Of a stretch of 64,000 nucleotides of DNA, positions 26,001-36,271 are shown piece by piece. Origin of the DNA: Xanthostigma xanthostigma. Its lineage: Eukaryota; Arthropoda; Insecta; Raphidioptera; Raphidiidae. The stretch spans positions 19,756,001 through 19,820,000 of the forward strand of contig OY754466.1 of NCBI GenBank assembly GCA_963575645.1. The letters run 5' to 3'. Made by a program: the position numbers and the translations under genes. Numbering within the stretch: position 1 is the first letter of the stretch; each line of letters begins with the position of its first letter. Under the pieces are notes generated by a model. That model worked only from the letters and a program-made list of their open reading frames with translations, was not told where the DNA came from and did no database searches.

Positions 26001-29000
26001 ACAAGACAGTCGAAAGCTAAATATGGTTTCCAATCTCAAACAAATGAAAGTTTTCTATCCTAAATGCCCCCACGATTTTAATTTAGTTTAATCAAAGCCC
26101 CCTATGGTGACTCATATTTATTTTCCAGTTTTTACTTTTTAATACATTATCGGTTGTACAATAAAAGCGTTTAACTTAAAAGTTTTTTTACCTATATTTT
26201 ATAGTAGGTATCCGGTATATAATGTACACTATGACACGTTCGTCATTCCTTACATTTTCAATCTTAACAATCAGTTTTACCCTACCGTGCTAATAGAAGT
26301 TTTTAAAATCTGTTTTAAAAAATCAGTTTACTCGTTTTTAACAAATTTCAAAAAAGATTTGTTTTATATAGGTATGTTACCTCGAATCTAGCATTTGTGA
26401 ACTGTTTTTAATGATGTTTTTTTCTATTTGATAGGGTATTCTTTGATGGTGGTTTCACATTTTTACTTAAATAGGTTCAGCAGTTTTTTAAAAGGTTAAT
26501 AATAAATTATTAAGGAACAAGGCGATTAATAAAGAAAAAAAGAGGGGTTTGGTTTTTTGCGAATATCTCAAAAACTAATGCAGATATCTGAAATCAAAAA
26601 AAGATTCTGGAAGAGCAGGAAATTTCCTACAAAAAGTTCCATCTCCCGGAACTCTACCACCAATATTTCTAATTTTAATTTAGAGGTGAAAATGGAGTTA
26701 AAAAATGTCTATCAATTTTTAAACGACAAGCAAAAGGACACGAAAATATTGAAAATAATATTACCTACCTAAAAAATAGAAAAAAAAATTTTAGTCGTAT
26801 TTTCACTTCCAAATTAAAATTAGAAATATTGGTGTTAGAGTTCCAGGAGATGGGACTTTTTTGTAGGAAATTTCTGGCTCTTTCAGAATCTTTTTTTGTG
26901 ATTTCAGATATCTGCAAAAGTTTTTGAGATATTCGCAAAAAACCAAACCCCCCTTTTTTATTTTAGTATAATGTTTATAACCTTTTGCCATTTTTTCGCC
27001 CCCCACTTCAATTTTATCAAAAGTTTCCGAATCGAATGATCACAATTTTCGGTGAAAGAGGCCTGGGATTCATCAAAAAGAGGCATGTGAACTAGATTAA
27101 AAAAAATGTAAAAAAGTTTTGAGGTCTGCACCAATTTATGAAGAAGTACATCTTATACAAGTACAAAATTATATAGGTACAAAAACGTTATAGTAATTAA
27201 TTTGACGTGGACCTCAAAACAGAGATTTTACACTTTTTAGTGGTCTTGTTTGAAGTAGGAGCATTGTTTTAAACGGTTTTTTAAAATTATTTTAAACCAT
27301 TTTATCTGAGAGAAACTGCGTCATCATTTCGCGATATTCGCAGCAGGTTAAAGCACAAACTTTAACATATTTCATATACTTTTATTCTATACTGAGCAAT
27401 CGCAATCGAACTATTAGGGTGCAAACATATACTTCTGTCTTTTTTTACGCCGTAAGAACTGGCGTATCCAGGAGGGCAAAACAAGCACGGGGGATCCGGC
27501 TTAAGAAATTTCTAATTTGCCCCCTCCTGAGCAAAAAGCAGGGTACGCCCATGTTAATGTCATAGAAAAAGACAAAGTTTTTGAAACAGAGATACTTTAT
27601 TCAGATTGAATGCAAGTACATCAACCAATCCTGTCATCGGAGAAATCAGGGAATTACATTGAAGAAAGAGACGCAGATATATTTTCGATACGCTTTGTTG
27701 CGTTCACTCACCGCACAATGAGTAGATAAATAGTTAATTAATAGATATATGACATATTTCCACGTTACACAATTTTATTAAACATGCTGAAGCCCGATTA
27801 GAAGAATGACTAATGGCAAGCACGCAAATTTTAGATAGCAATCAACATTAAGATTTTATCAGTTGCCATTTCGACAGTTATAGATAAGAACTGATTACCG
27901 ATAAGTTTATCACGAACCTTCAGTTTTCTAATTTTTTGGGGTCTTTCAATTCCCGAACAGAGAAAGATTTACTCATATCCACCCTATGTGATAGATTTTC
28001 CACAAAGTGTAAAATTACGTACGGCGCAACCACGAAGTCTTTAATCAGGAGACCTAGCTTCCTATGCTTGCTGTGTTTCGAGATGGACCGTTTTCTGGCG
28101 CACGCGAGATGGCGCTGTTATCACTACCTGAGGTTCTTTCAACCTGTTTTTGCCATAGTTACCAAAGTTGTATGTTCTCTGTTTAGTGTTTAACTTCACA
28201 GACACTACACATATGTAAGCCATGAACGTGTGTGCGTTAACCAGTAGCTAACGCCATATTAAGTTCATACGACATATCGGTCCACCGCTACGCTCGAGCT
28301 GGCTCTCTTGGTTATGACCAGAGAACATGTTATGACTTCGTGGGCGCAGCATATACGCTGTATGTTTAAGCAGGCTTAGAAAATGGGTAGGGTTCCATTT
28401 TTTCTTACATTCAAAGGGACAGTGTCATTGACTCATCACTAGCATTTTAAGCGCCCGGTGCTAGCTTCTATAACTGCGCCTTTGAAAAATGTTCTAATCT
28501 TAAAACTTGGTCCTGATCTAGTCATTTCTGGTCCCCTCCGTGGTCTGCGCCTTGTGCCTACGCACCACCCTAGTTACGGCACTGGAAAGGGAGTAGGGAG
28601 ATATTATGAATGTTTAATTTAGATGTTTCTCGCCAAAAAACGGTAATTCCTATATCGACTATCTTGTTGAGGTTTTCCATGGTTTCCCTCAACAATTCTC
28701 AATTTTCTTATATTCTATTATGCCAAGTAGTTTAGTCAATGAGTGCTCATAAGGGGCATCTAGATGGAAAAGTCGAAAGCAGAACATTTGACTTAGGAAC
28801 TTTGTTTGGACTAGTTAGGAGATAAACATACTAAAAGTCCTTGCCCCTCTGAGGTACGCCCGAAGGGGGGGAGCACAAAGAAGGTCCCGTTTTTTGGTTT
28901 TTTGCTTTCATCTCGAAAACGGTACGTCGTACGAAATTTTGTTGTAATACATAATGAAAGCTGATAAAATTCTCTACAACTTTAGCTTTCACACTTTTTA

Positions 29001-32000
29001 TCTATCTCCAATCTTTGCCTAGCTATGAGCTCCGAAAAATGGTCGATTTTCAAAAATGTGTTAAATTCTCTGTAGCACATTGTAACAATACGAATTTGTC
29101 AAAATCATTTCGTATCGCTCATCCAAACTATTAAAAACACCCACACACTATTAAAAAATAACATAAGCTTTAACCTATTGAAGGCCCTGGGCACATTAGG
29201 ATTATGGGGCCCCTATGACCTTAACAGAGCACTATTTTGTTAGAATAGACAAAGCAAATAGATAAACAAGGTTCTAGATTCTAAGTCGAGGAATGTGATA
29301 TAAAATGCATATATTTAAAAGGATCACGTTCCCAATTTTAACATGAAGGACACAAAAAAAATAAGTATATGAAAAATAGTTCACTGATGATTTTTGTTTA
29401 AAACAGTTTAGGTACTTAGTATACCATTAAACTAGAGGGTCCCTATCGATCGCGGGGCCCTGGGCACGTGCCAGAGTGCCCAGTGGGAAAGAGGGCCCTG
29501 TGTGGAGGTACTCCTAGCTTATGTTATTTTTTAATAGTGTGTGGGTGTTTTTAATAGTGTGGATGAGCGATACAAAATGATTTTGACAAATTCGTATTGT
29601 TACAATGTGCTACAGAGAATTTAATACATTTTTGAAAATCGACCATTTTTCGGAGCTCATAGCTAGGCAAAGATTGGAGATAGATAAAAAGTGTGAAAAC
29701 TAAAGTTGTAGAGAATTTTATCAGCTTTCATTATGTATTCCAACAAAATTTCGTACGACGTACCGTTTTCGAGATGAAAGCAAAATACCAAAAAACGGGA
29801 CCTTCTTTGTGCTCCCCCCCTTCGGGCGTACCTCGGAGGGGTAAGGACTTTTAGTATGTTTATCTCCTAACTAGTCCAAACAAAGTTCCTAAGTCAAATG
29901 TTCTGCTTTCGACTTTTCCATCTAGAATTATTCGTTGCTTAAGCTAAAGGGGGTCAGGGTGTAAGAATGTTCACTGCAGCATAATAATAGATATGTCTAT
30001 CTTTAATAAGCAATCTACAAATCCGAGCGAAGCCGAACGTGTTTGACACGACATAAAGGACCGGTCCGTGTCCTAAAGTTCCGAGCCGACCTTTTTTATC
30101 CGTCCAGGCCTGACTCGAGCGAAGCCAGGCCGGACAGGTAGCAAATCGTTTAAATGAAAACGAGACAGCCACATTCATTTCTTTGATTGAAATACGTACT
30201 TAGATTGCATAATATATGGAAGCAAGGTCTCCGTTTCGTTTGCTGATAAGACGTCACAAAACAGTATTTTAAGTACAGGTGGTACGAAAGCAACAACACA
30301 AGTTCGTGATGTGCATCTAGTTATACATATTATGTGTGTTCATTCCTCAACGTGGTACGGGGTTGATTTTAGTAGACGCAGATCACGCGATCCATTGCTT
30401 CCCCAACACTGCATAATTTTTAAAAACAATTGTTTATAACCCTGTTTATAGTTTTTTGCATAGACAATAGGTCATATGCATGAGACTCCAAATTGGTTTA
30501 AATTTTTATTTTGAAATATATTTTAGTTCCTGATCATATCGTAATGGTTATTTTATTAATCTAATCACTGAAAAAAATACAAATAATAAAATAGAAACGT
30601 AGAAAATACGCGCTATTTTCGAATTTTCAAAACGCAGCGTGACGTCAGAGTATATATCAATAACAGTTTCCATGGCGACTGGGTCGTCTCACAGTAAGAT
30701 TACGTCAGTATTTAGAGAAAACAACAAATAAACTTCATTTAGAACATTGACAATTTGACATCAAAGTTGACATGCATCATATATCGTGACGTCACATAAG
30801 CCCGCCAACATGGCCGATTGTTTAAACTGTCTATTTTTGAATGTGAAATTTCATATTTTTTTTCTTGTGATAATATTACATTTTTAAATGATTATCAATT
30901 TTTTTCCGTATTATAGTTGACTAAATAATCTATTAAAAATATAAAAAAAATACATGCATATGACCTATTATTATATTGTCTGTTTTATTTAAAGAAATAC
31001 GCGCAAGCCGCGCCGCATTATTTTATTTTCAAGTTTTTGTGATAACTGTTTTCTGCAGGAGATTCAGTGTCTGGCGATTGACGTTGTCACACTATAACTG
31101 ACACCAAAGTGTCTGTTATCTGCTGACTCCATTTAGCGGTTCCGCCCGGTTTCACCCGGGTGCAAAAGAATGAATGGGGAAGGAAGGGACATGAGTACAC
31201 ACATTCATCTTAGTTTACCGAGATGAATGTTGTGTCCAAATTTCATGATGATCGGAGTTACTGTTCAAAAGTTTTTGTCGATAAAGAGCAGTATTTAAAC
31301 TTTTTTTAACGAATAATTTTTTTAAAATGAATTATATAAAATTAAAATAAATTTAAATGTAAGCCTTAGAAGAAAGCAATGTAAAAAATAAAAATATATT
31401 CACCCAATGTGGGGCTCGAACCCACGACCCTGATATTGACAGTGGCATGCGCTACCGATTGATCTACCAGAGGTCGTGTTCTTTCATCACTAATATGGGT
31501 ATATCTAGTTAGTGCATTTCACATGAATAGAAGCTTATTATTAAGATACTTTTTGCAACTTTTTTCATTAAAGCTCCGCTCCTAATCGTCGTAGCGTAAT
31601 ATTATATAGCCTATAGCCTTCCTCGGTAAATGGGCTATCCAACAAAAAATTTTTATTCAATTTGAACCAGTAGTTCCTGAGATTAGCGCGTTCAAACAAA
31701 CAAACAAACAAACAAACTCTTCAGCTTTATATATTAGTATAGATGACATTGGCAAGTTCGAGAAAAACTATATACAGTCAAATCTGGATGAGTGAAAACT
31801 GGGTAGCGAGAAAGAAAAGTGCCTTTTAGAATGGATAAAACAAACCCTCGATAAGAACATTCCCATAGATGAATCCTTGTTGAAACAAAAATCTAAGAAC
31901 TTTGCTACAAAATTGGGAATTCAGAACTTTTCAGTAATGGCTGGTTAGAAAGTTTTAAAAAGCGTCATGACATATAGCTTTCAAAAAAGCAGCCGGGGAA

Positions 32001-35000
32001 AGTATACGTAAATCTGCGGACAAAGGCACATGTAACCAATGGACTGAAGATATAAGTGAGAAAGACCACTCCTCTATAAGCGAGAAACTCGCGTTAGTGA
32101 GAAACCATAAGCGAAACAGAATTCGCAGTCCCTTAAACTCTCGCTTATCCAGGTTCGATTGTACTTCAAAGTTCAAATTTATACAACATTCTTGCTATGT
32201 TATTTCGGCCTATCTAGCAGTGGCGGCCCGGGGATTCCAAGGTTGGTGAAGTGCAAGGAGAAGATTTGTTCTTATAATCAGGGGTATAAAGAAAGTTTGC
32301 GTAAATTTGGACTACTGCACAGCCACGTGTATTCAGAAAACCAGATTTTTTAAGTTTTGTAATATATGACCTGCCGCTTTTTTAAACTTCTTTCGTCAGT
32401 TTAAATCTTTTTTATCATCTTTCCGTTGAGAATGTTGAGATAATGGCGTCTGAATCAAATCACATTCGACATCGTTGATCGTATTCATTGTTGATATTTC
32501 ATAGGTATAACCGAATAAAGCAAGCAGCTATCGGTTGAGCACCGCATGAGTGAATATTTTTAAAATGCGATTGTCTAGCTATGCATACTCGAATAGTTTT
32601 ATATTATGTAATATTATGTTATACCTATGTAAAGAATCTAAAAGAAAGGTGAATGTGTAATTCACTTACTTTACCTGAATAGCCGACACTGCTATCTGGC
32701 ATGGCTTTTAGTCATAATTAGATTGAACGCTGGAAAAATATTTTTATCACCGGTTCAGTTATCGATAATAACAATTGATGTAAGTAATGAATTATTGAAA
32801 TTATGATTTATAGTAGTGTACTCGTGTTTGTTTTCTTTAAAAATTAATTTTCAAAAGTAAGTATTCTCAAGTGGGTACTACATAAAATCAAAAGAGTATA
32901 CAGTTAGAAATTCACTGCAACAAACGGATCATCCGTTTAGATAAGACCACCTTCTTTCAATTTAAAACTAACAACTCGAGAATGAAAGTCAACTCTAATC
33001 TTTTAGATTTTGCTGGTTTATTCATTATTGTTACCTACACGTGCGAATATCGAACCGATTTAAATGAAACCCAACCCAGCTGTCAGCATTGACTAATGGC
33101 CATCGTTCTTCCAAAACGGGAGCGATTTATTTGCATTTAATTTAGGCCAGCAAACGTGAAGTTAACTGTATCGATTTTGTAACTGCTTAGGTGAAAGAAC
33201 ACTTAGATTATCATAATATATTGTTTTCCCTTCCTTAACAAAATAAACATATCAGTGAATATATATAGGTACTTTTCCTTTATTACTTAAATAGATTGTC
33301 AGGGGAGTTATTTTAAATTAAAAACGCTGCGTAAACGTGTTATTTCTGTCACGACTATTTAAAATAAATTACCATTAATTAGTAAAGTTTTTTTAAGTAC
33401 ACAGTAACGTCCAAGGCTCGATATAAGGTACTACATAATATACATGAGCTGAAAAGGACCGCGTGATGAAGTAACTAAAGTACACCAGTAAAGCTTCGTT
33501 TCCATTTTAATATATCGTGATTTGCAATAAAGCTGTAACGAATATTTGGCCTCGAATAAGATTTAACTGAAACCTCTTTTACTTTTAGATGCATGGTAAG
33601 CACTTAGTTTGTGCAAAAAACTAGAGATATTGCAGACGGCTGCATTCCCGGAGTATTTGCATCATTTTTGTCATCTGCATTTTATATTAAAATTAGAGTT
33701 TAAAAACACTCTTTTGTAGAAATGTGGACAAAAAGTAAAAAATTATATTTAAATTTAAAGATTTTGTTGATAACCCTAAAAACCAACACTCAAATGACTA
33801 TGTTTATATAAATTATTTGGATATTTATAAATATTTATATAAGTATTGTATTGTCATGAGTTCTTTAAGACATGAGAAAAATTTCAAATTATTCAGACGT
33901 CTGGAAATAGGTGAAAAATAAATTGAAAGATTCCATTAATACATACATACGAGTGAAGTTAATAATAGTGTTAAAAATGATTTAATAAAATACAATCTCT
34001 TTGATTTAGCTTCACGAAAATTTAGTATTTACCAATCAGAAGTCACATTTATTGTAAAAAAAATTCTTGTTCTTATTATTTATATTATTATAAGGGCGTA
34101 GATATTTTTTTCTGGGGAGGGAGGGGGGGTAAATTACCCCCTTTACCCACCGCCTTATCTACGCCCTTGTTATTTTCACATCCGCATCTGCAGATGTCAC
34201 TAAAACCCACATCTGTAAGTGTAACACCTCGACCACAATATTCTGGCTTTAGGCACGCCTATCTTTCAGTATTCGATAAAAATAAAATAACGCTCACTTT
34301 AGTAGGAGAATTTTTATATACCAAGATGGTAATTGGTATTATTAAAAACAAAACGAAGGTACATAATATGTAAAACATGTATTTCAAGTTGATTTCTGAA
34401 CCATTTTTTAAACGCTTTATATTAGTTTGGGTTGTAACTAACTATGTATGTATGTAACTAACTATGTATGTATGTCCGTAACGGAATCTTTGAGCATAAT
34501 TTTCACCAATTTCCCGAAGTCTGATTAATTTGAAACTTTGCATACGTATCAAGGACCGATGACAATGCAATAATTTGATAACAGTTTCCCATTATCCTTA
34601 TTAGGACCCCCAGGATTAATAAATTCTTTTATAGATCCTCTGTAGTAAACGCTTTATTTTCACCAATTTCCCGAAGTCTGATTAATTTGAAACTTTGCAT
34701 ACGTATCAAGGACCGATGACAATGCAATAATTTGATAACAGTTTCCCATTATCCTTATTATTAAACGCTTTATATTAGTTTGGGTTGTAACTATGTATGT
34801 ATGTCCGTAACGGAATCTTTGAGCATAATTTTCACCAATTTCCCGAAGTCTGATTAATTTGAAACTTTGCATACGTATCAAGGACCGATGACAATGCAAT
34901 AATTTGATAACAGTTTCCCATTATCCTTATTAGGACCCCCAGGATTAATAAATTCTTTTATAGATCCTCAAACTAAAAAGTGAAAAATAAAATATAGTTT

Positions 35001-36271
35001 AAAAAAAACTAAAAAACACGCTTTATATCGGACTAAAAAGTAAAAAATAATTGTTTTAAAATAAGCTTAAAAAGCGTGGGGCGCTTTGTTCCACATTTTC
35101 GTACATCGAGCGCCCAACGCTTTTTAAGCTTATTTTAAAACAATTATTTTTTACTTTTTAGTCCGATATAAAGCGTGTTTTTTAGTTTTTTTTAAACTAT
35201 ATTTTATTTCTTTGTAATCCAATAGTAAATACTATTCGGCATTCGGTCGAATAAAAAGCTTGAAGTCAAATATACATAATTCGTTCCGCATTTTTAGTTG
35301 ATTTTGAACTTACCTGCGGCTCTTGTGCGTTTTGAAAGGAGCCTTACCTTTGGGTATCAATTATTGAAACTGAAACTGTCCAGCCGTTGTAAAACAAAAA
35401 ATTAAACGAAATTACAGGTAGACGTCTATAATATTATATCAGTTATCTTATCTATTTGTGCGCATTACATTCTGATGTGAATTGCATTTTAACGTGTAAA
35501 CATAGCTTAATAATATCCTATTAATATTATTGTTGTATGACACGAAATAATGTTTCTGTTTATGGCCAATACCATGTAATCTTAAAATTCTAGCGTAGCA
35601 GATTTTATTAGAGAAACAAAAAATTCGTTATACTAAATGTCTCCCAAATTAATCGTATATTATCTAGAATTTCTTTCAAGTTTCATATTATAGATTTGGT
35701 TTTTAGAAAAAAAAATTGATTCCGTACCAGTAAACATCTAAAGCTTTTGTTATATTTCACGCGAATTTCTATTTTTTTTTGTCATAAATCAAATTTCTTA
35801 ATCAAGAAACGAGGTCCCAAATTGTAAATAAAAATAATAATATTTGGTTTTAAATTAAGTACTCACTTTTTGAAACAGCAGAGGCTTGTTGTCAGTTTCT
35901 GGACTCTCTTTGGGCACAGCTCCCACAGCACTATCGTTCGAAAACTGCTCGTTAGCTTTGACAATTCTTAATTGTTGTACACGTTTCTTCAAGTTCTGCA
36001 AAGCACAGGCTTCCTCTCTTTTTCTGCTCAACGGTAAAGTGCTCGGTAAAATTGATATCTGCGGGATGTTCACCGGGATGTTGTACTCTTTGACGTTGTT
36101 GTTCGACTGGTTGGAGTTGGTTATGCTCAATAATCTTTTGCTCGCCGACTTCCTGGGCTCCTTCAGAAGTGTGTCTTCGTCACTGTTATTGTCGATATTG
36201 TGGTTATAATTTAACAGTTCAATATTAGGCGTTAACAAGGACGTATGGGATGCAATACGAGGTAGATCCAT
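14049..36271 (-). CDS. CAP-superfamily protein, GAPR-1/GLIPR2-like, with long N-terminal extension
   Basis: Five exons by my reading: 36271-35867, 16868-16719, 16625-16496, 14569-14480 and 14287-14049, all with GT-AG borders and matching phases, giving 337 residues. The start is fixed by an in-frame TAA two codons upstream of AACCATGG. Residues 1-135 are polar and probably disordered (NSNQSNNN, LKEPRKSASKRLLS), with a short basic helix-like stretch near 86-110. The CAP domain follows: HNVYR at 168, AQTWANHLAH in exon 3, GQNL at 212-215, WYGAVRQYDF in exon 4, GHFTQLVW at 259-266, YYSPPGN and NVLPP, then a serine/acid-rich tail. In GAPR-1 a His/Glu/Glu/His tetrad lines the pocket. Here the GENL glutamate is Gln, the WYxEI glutamate is Ala and the LxHS histidine position falls in FYYR; only His260 remains. 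No signal peptide, which suggests an intracellular protein like GAPR-1. Exons between 35867 and 16868 could be missing. Intron 1 is 19 kb of repeats. Confidence 0.85.
14616..15048 (+). repeat. Repeat family A, copy 2 (long core), in CAP intron 3
   Basis: Runs from TTTTTGACGTGATAACGTC and ATTGATGAAACACCGGCTG to CCGACTTTACAGACAACCAA plus a T run. The core carries CGAGAGCGCGATATAAGCG and CTCTTCTCGCGTGACGTCAG, the same long variant as copy 1. It ends about 50 bp upstream of the acceptor of CAP exon 4. Confidence 0.85.
15955..16215. repeat. Degenerate palindromic MITE in CAP intron 3
   Basis: The ends resemble those of the inverted-repeat element at 25860-26190 (ACGGTTTTATTGTACAATC, CTAGAAAATAA, and GATCAGATT mirrored as GTCTGATC). 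The arms are strongly diverged, so an older relative of that family is likely. Confidence 0.4.
17490..18098. mobile_element. 609-bp TIR element carrying repeat A copy 3, in CAP intron 1
   Basis: The inverted ends begin TATACAGAGTGTTGGAAAAG and, read inwards from the right, TATACAGGATGTTAGAAAAG. They continue through the pair ATCTCGCAGATG and GATTCCATGC. The centre holds family A copy 3 (17812-18013). Both flanks read TATA, compatible with a TA target. Confidence 0.8.
17812..18013 (-). repeat. Repeat family A, copy 3 (short core)
   Basis: The constant ends match copies 1, 2 and 4. The core is shortened to the CGGAACGTGACAC repeats and CATGCAGCCGGTG, as in copy 4. It is nested inside the TIR element 17490-18098. 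Confidence 0.85.
18411..18924. mobile_element. 514-bp TIR element rich in CAAATA subterminal motifs
   Basis: TIRs GGCACTTCACATGGCTATTT and AAATAGCCATGTGAAGTGCC. The inner sequence repeats CAAATA/TATTTG-type words many times on both strands (for example AAATAGGCAAATAAGGCC near 18818). Iterated subterminal words are typical of hAT and P elements, where they bind transposase. Short open frames here reflect the repeats. Confidence 0.78.
18961..19143. mobile_element. 183-bp MITE
   Basis: TIRs CTAACAGACGGTCGAACTTG and CAAGTTCGACCGTGTGTTAG with one mismatch; the interior is GC-rich for this window. Open frames across it are by-products of the inverted structure. Confidence 0.8.
19144..20030. other. 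CAP intron 1, no gene seen
   Basis: AT-rich with a C run near 19452-19461. Nothing assignable. Confidence 0.45.
20031..21370. mobile_element. 1.34-kb foldback TIR element with iterated TTCATCCGTTTGGGAA motif
   Basis: The inverted arms are about 247 bp (20031-20277 and 21121-21370), starting GTTAGGTACGCGGTGACA, with few mismatches. The motif TTTTCATCCGTTTGGGAA or close variants occurs on both strands near 20067, 20212, 20897, 21180 and 21322. Mirror open frames of about 90 residues (20032-20412 minus, 21158-21433 plus) are the two arms read outward or inward, not independent genes. No transposase. Confidence 0.85.
21371..22230. other. CAP intron 1, no gene seen
   Basis: No gene or clear element boundary. 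A small frame follows the foldback but has no family features. Confidence 0.4.
22231..22394 (+). repeat. Repeat family A, copy 4 (short core)
   Basis: The most compact copy: TTTTTGACGTGATAACGTC, CACCGGCTGCATGCACG, two CACGTTCCG words, then ACGTTATCACGTAAAAC and CCGACTTTACAGACAACCAA plus a T run. Closest to copy 3. Confidence 0.88.
22395..23596. other. CAP intron 1, no gene seen
   Basis: AT-rich, with a GC-richer patch at 23040-23160. The open frame at 23274-23462 has no recognisable domain. Confidence 0.4.
23597..24099 (+). repeat. Promoter-bearing 500-bp repeat, copy 1
   Basis: Two abutting inverted structures. TATTCAACACGCGTGAGTAA is mirrored by TTACTCGTGCTAGTTGAATA at about 23955-23974. 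Then TGTGCGAC...GGAGAATATTCCA is mirrored by TGGAATCTTCTCC...GTCGCACA. The first part carries ACCAATAGGAACGCGG (a CCAAT box) and TATATATAAAAACAGC. In this copy a segment of about 75 bp (GCCGAAACTGTACG to AACGCGGTAGCGA) is tandemly doubled. A second copy lies at 51091-51584. Confidence 0.85.
24100..25629. other. CAP intron 1, no gene seen
   Basis: Contains copies of a short dispersed word (GACAGCTAAGGTCATCAACG near 24573; GACAACTAAGGTCATTAGCG near 25272) that also occurs near 13230 and 40415. No gene. Confidence 0.45.
25630..25885 (+). repeat. Tandem duplication of about 125 bp
   Basis: Two diverged units share GACCGGNCCGGCTTTNGTC, AAATCGCANTTTTAATAA and AAGCTTTTTAAGTTANACGG in the same order. 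The second unit runs into the inverted element at 25860. Confidence 0.75.
25860..26190. mobile_element. Palindromic MITE of 331 bp
   Basis: Arms of about 120 bp share AAAATCGTGGGGG/CCCCCACGATTTTA, GATTAAACTAAA/TTTAGTTTAATC and ACCATAAGGAG/CCCTATGGTG around a short centre. The ends resemble AAGCTTTTTAAGTTAAACG. No coding region. Confidence 0.82.
26530..26965. repeat. Inverted-repeat element of about 436 bp
   Basis: Arms of about 160 bp share GGTTTGGTTTTTTGCGAATA, CAGATATCTGAAATCA and TAGAAATATTGGTG or their complements. A single diverged arm of the same family (ATATCTCAAAAACTATAAGC, CATCTCTCGGGACTCTATC) stands at about 53290-53450. Frames within it mirror each other and are not genes. Confidence 0.8.
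26966..28758. other. CAP intron 1; small hAT-like MITE near 27461-27550
   Basis: GGCGTATCCAGGAGGGCAAA and GCCCCCTCCTGAGC...GGGTACGCCCA look like the inverted ends of a 90-bp MITE. The rest shows no gene; the open frame at 27936-28193 has no family features. Confidence 0.45.
28759..29926. repeat. 1.17-kb foldback element with about 410-bp arms
   Basis: Left arm 28759-29168 and right arm 29515-29926 are inverted copies with only scattered differences, starting TCTAGATGGAAAAGTCGAAA. A 350-bp loop holds a CCCTGGGCAC/GTGCCCAGTGGG pair suggesting a further small insert. No coding region. The arms are similar enough to fold over their whole length. Confidence 0.9.
30462..30981. mobile_element. TIR element of 520 bp with CRE-like sites
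   Basis: The ends AGACAATAGGTCATATGCATG and CATGCATATGACCTATT...TTGTCT are inverted. The interior has two TGACGTCA sites (near 30640 and 30787), the second followed by GCCCGCCAACATGGC. No coding region. Confidence 0.7.
31130..31745 (+). mobile_element. RTE-type tail copy 2, split by a tRNA-derived SINE
   Basis: The left part (TTTACCGAGATGAATGTTGT, TTCATGATGATCGGAGTTAC) and the right part (GCTCCGCTCCTAATCGTCG to TTAGTATAGAT) match continuous copy 3 at 59925-60240. The extra 250 bp in between (about 31300-31550) contain an antisense tRNA-like head, so a SINE has inserted into an older retroelement copy. Confidence 0.75.
31401..31475 (-). repeat. tRNA-derived SINE head
   Basis: Read on the minus strand: GGTAGATCAATCGGTAGCGC (A-box-like) and GTGGGTTCGAGCCCCAC (a perfect T arm with B box). 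The anticodon arm does not pair well and no 7-bp acceptor stem forms, so it is a SINE head rather than a tRNA gene. An AT-rich body continues towards 31310. Confidence 0.65.
31775..32161 (+). pseudogene. pogo/Tigger transposon fossil with CENP-B-type HTH remnant
   Basis: TIRs CAGTCAAATCTGGATGAGTG and, from the right end, CAATCGAACCTGGATAAGCG are flanked by TA on both sides, as for Tc1/mariner-pogo elements. Between them a broken plus-strand frame (31825-31970) translates to CLLEWIKQTLDKNIPIDE, then KNFATKLGIQNFS and ESFKKRHDI. This is the pattern of the second CENP-B/Tc5-type helix-turn-helix found in pogo/Tigger transposases. Frameshifts and an in-frame stop disrupt it and the DDE catalytic region is absent. 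Confidence 0.8.
32162..34091. other. CAP intron 1, no gene seen
   Basis: A one-sided hAT-like end CAGTGGCGGCCCGG occurs at about 32218 without a visible partner. A diverged copy of the retroelement-like text repeated at 34411-34970 lies near 33840-33960. Otherwise nothing assignable. Confidence 0.45.
34092..34168. mobile_element. 77-bp MITE
   Basis: AAGGGCGTAGATA and TATCTACGCCCTT are perfect inverted ends around purine- and pyrimidine-rich G/C blocks. Confidence 0.65.
34411..34970 (+). repeat. Tandem array, three partial units
   Basis: CCAATTTCCCGAAGTCTGAT, GCATACGTATCAAGGACCG and TGATAACAGTTTCCCATTA recur three times. Units 1 and 3 also share the TATGTATG run and the end GGACCCCCAGGATTAATAA, while unit 2 lacks these. 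The text resembles a retroelement 3-prime region; related single copies lie near 33850 and 37740. Confidence 0.88.
34985..35209. repeat. 225-bp near-perfect palindrome
   Basis: Arms of about 98 bp (AAACACGCTTTATATCGG, AAAATAAGCTTAAAAAGCGT) pair almost without mismatch around a 30-nt loop. A shorter cousin with ACGCGTTTTT...AAAAGCGTGC stands at about 50790-50870. Confidence 0.88.
35210..35866. other. CAP intron 1, proximal part, no further gene seen
   Basis: AT-rich; the donor GTGAGT of CAP exon 1 is at 35866-35861. Confidence 0.5.

Noticed and set aside
27936-28193. 85-residue plus-strand frame MGSFNSRTEKD
   Set aside because: No domain, no splice signals of note, located in a repeat-rich intron; chance frame is the simpler explanation.
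34411-34970. CRISPR-like direct repeats
   Set aside because: Units are long, unequal and contiguous with no unique spacers; eukaryotic tandem repeat. No CRISPR array is present in the window.
35886-36209. 107-residue plus-strand frame
   Set aside because: Antisense shadow of CAP exon 1, whose splice phase and domain continuity support the minus strand.
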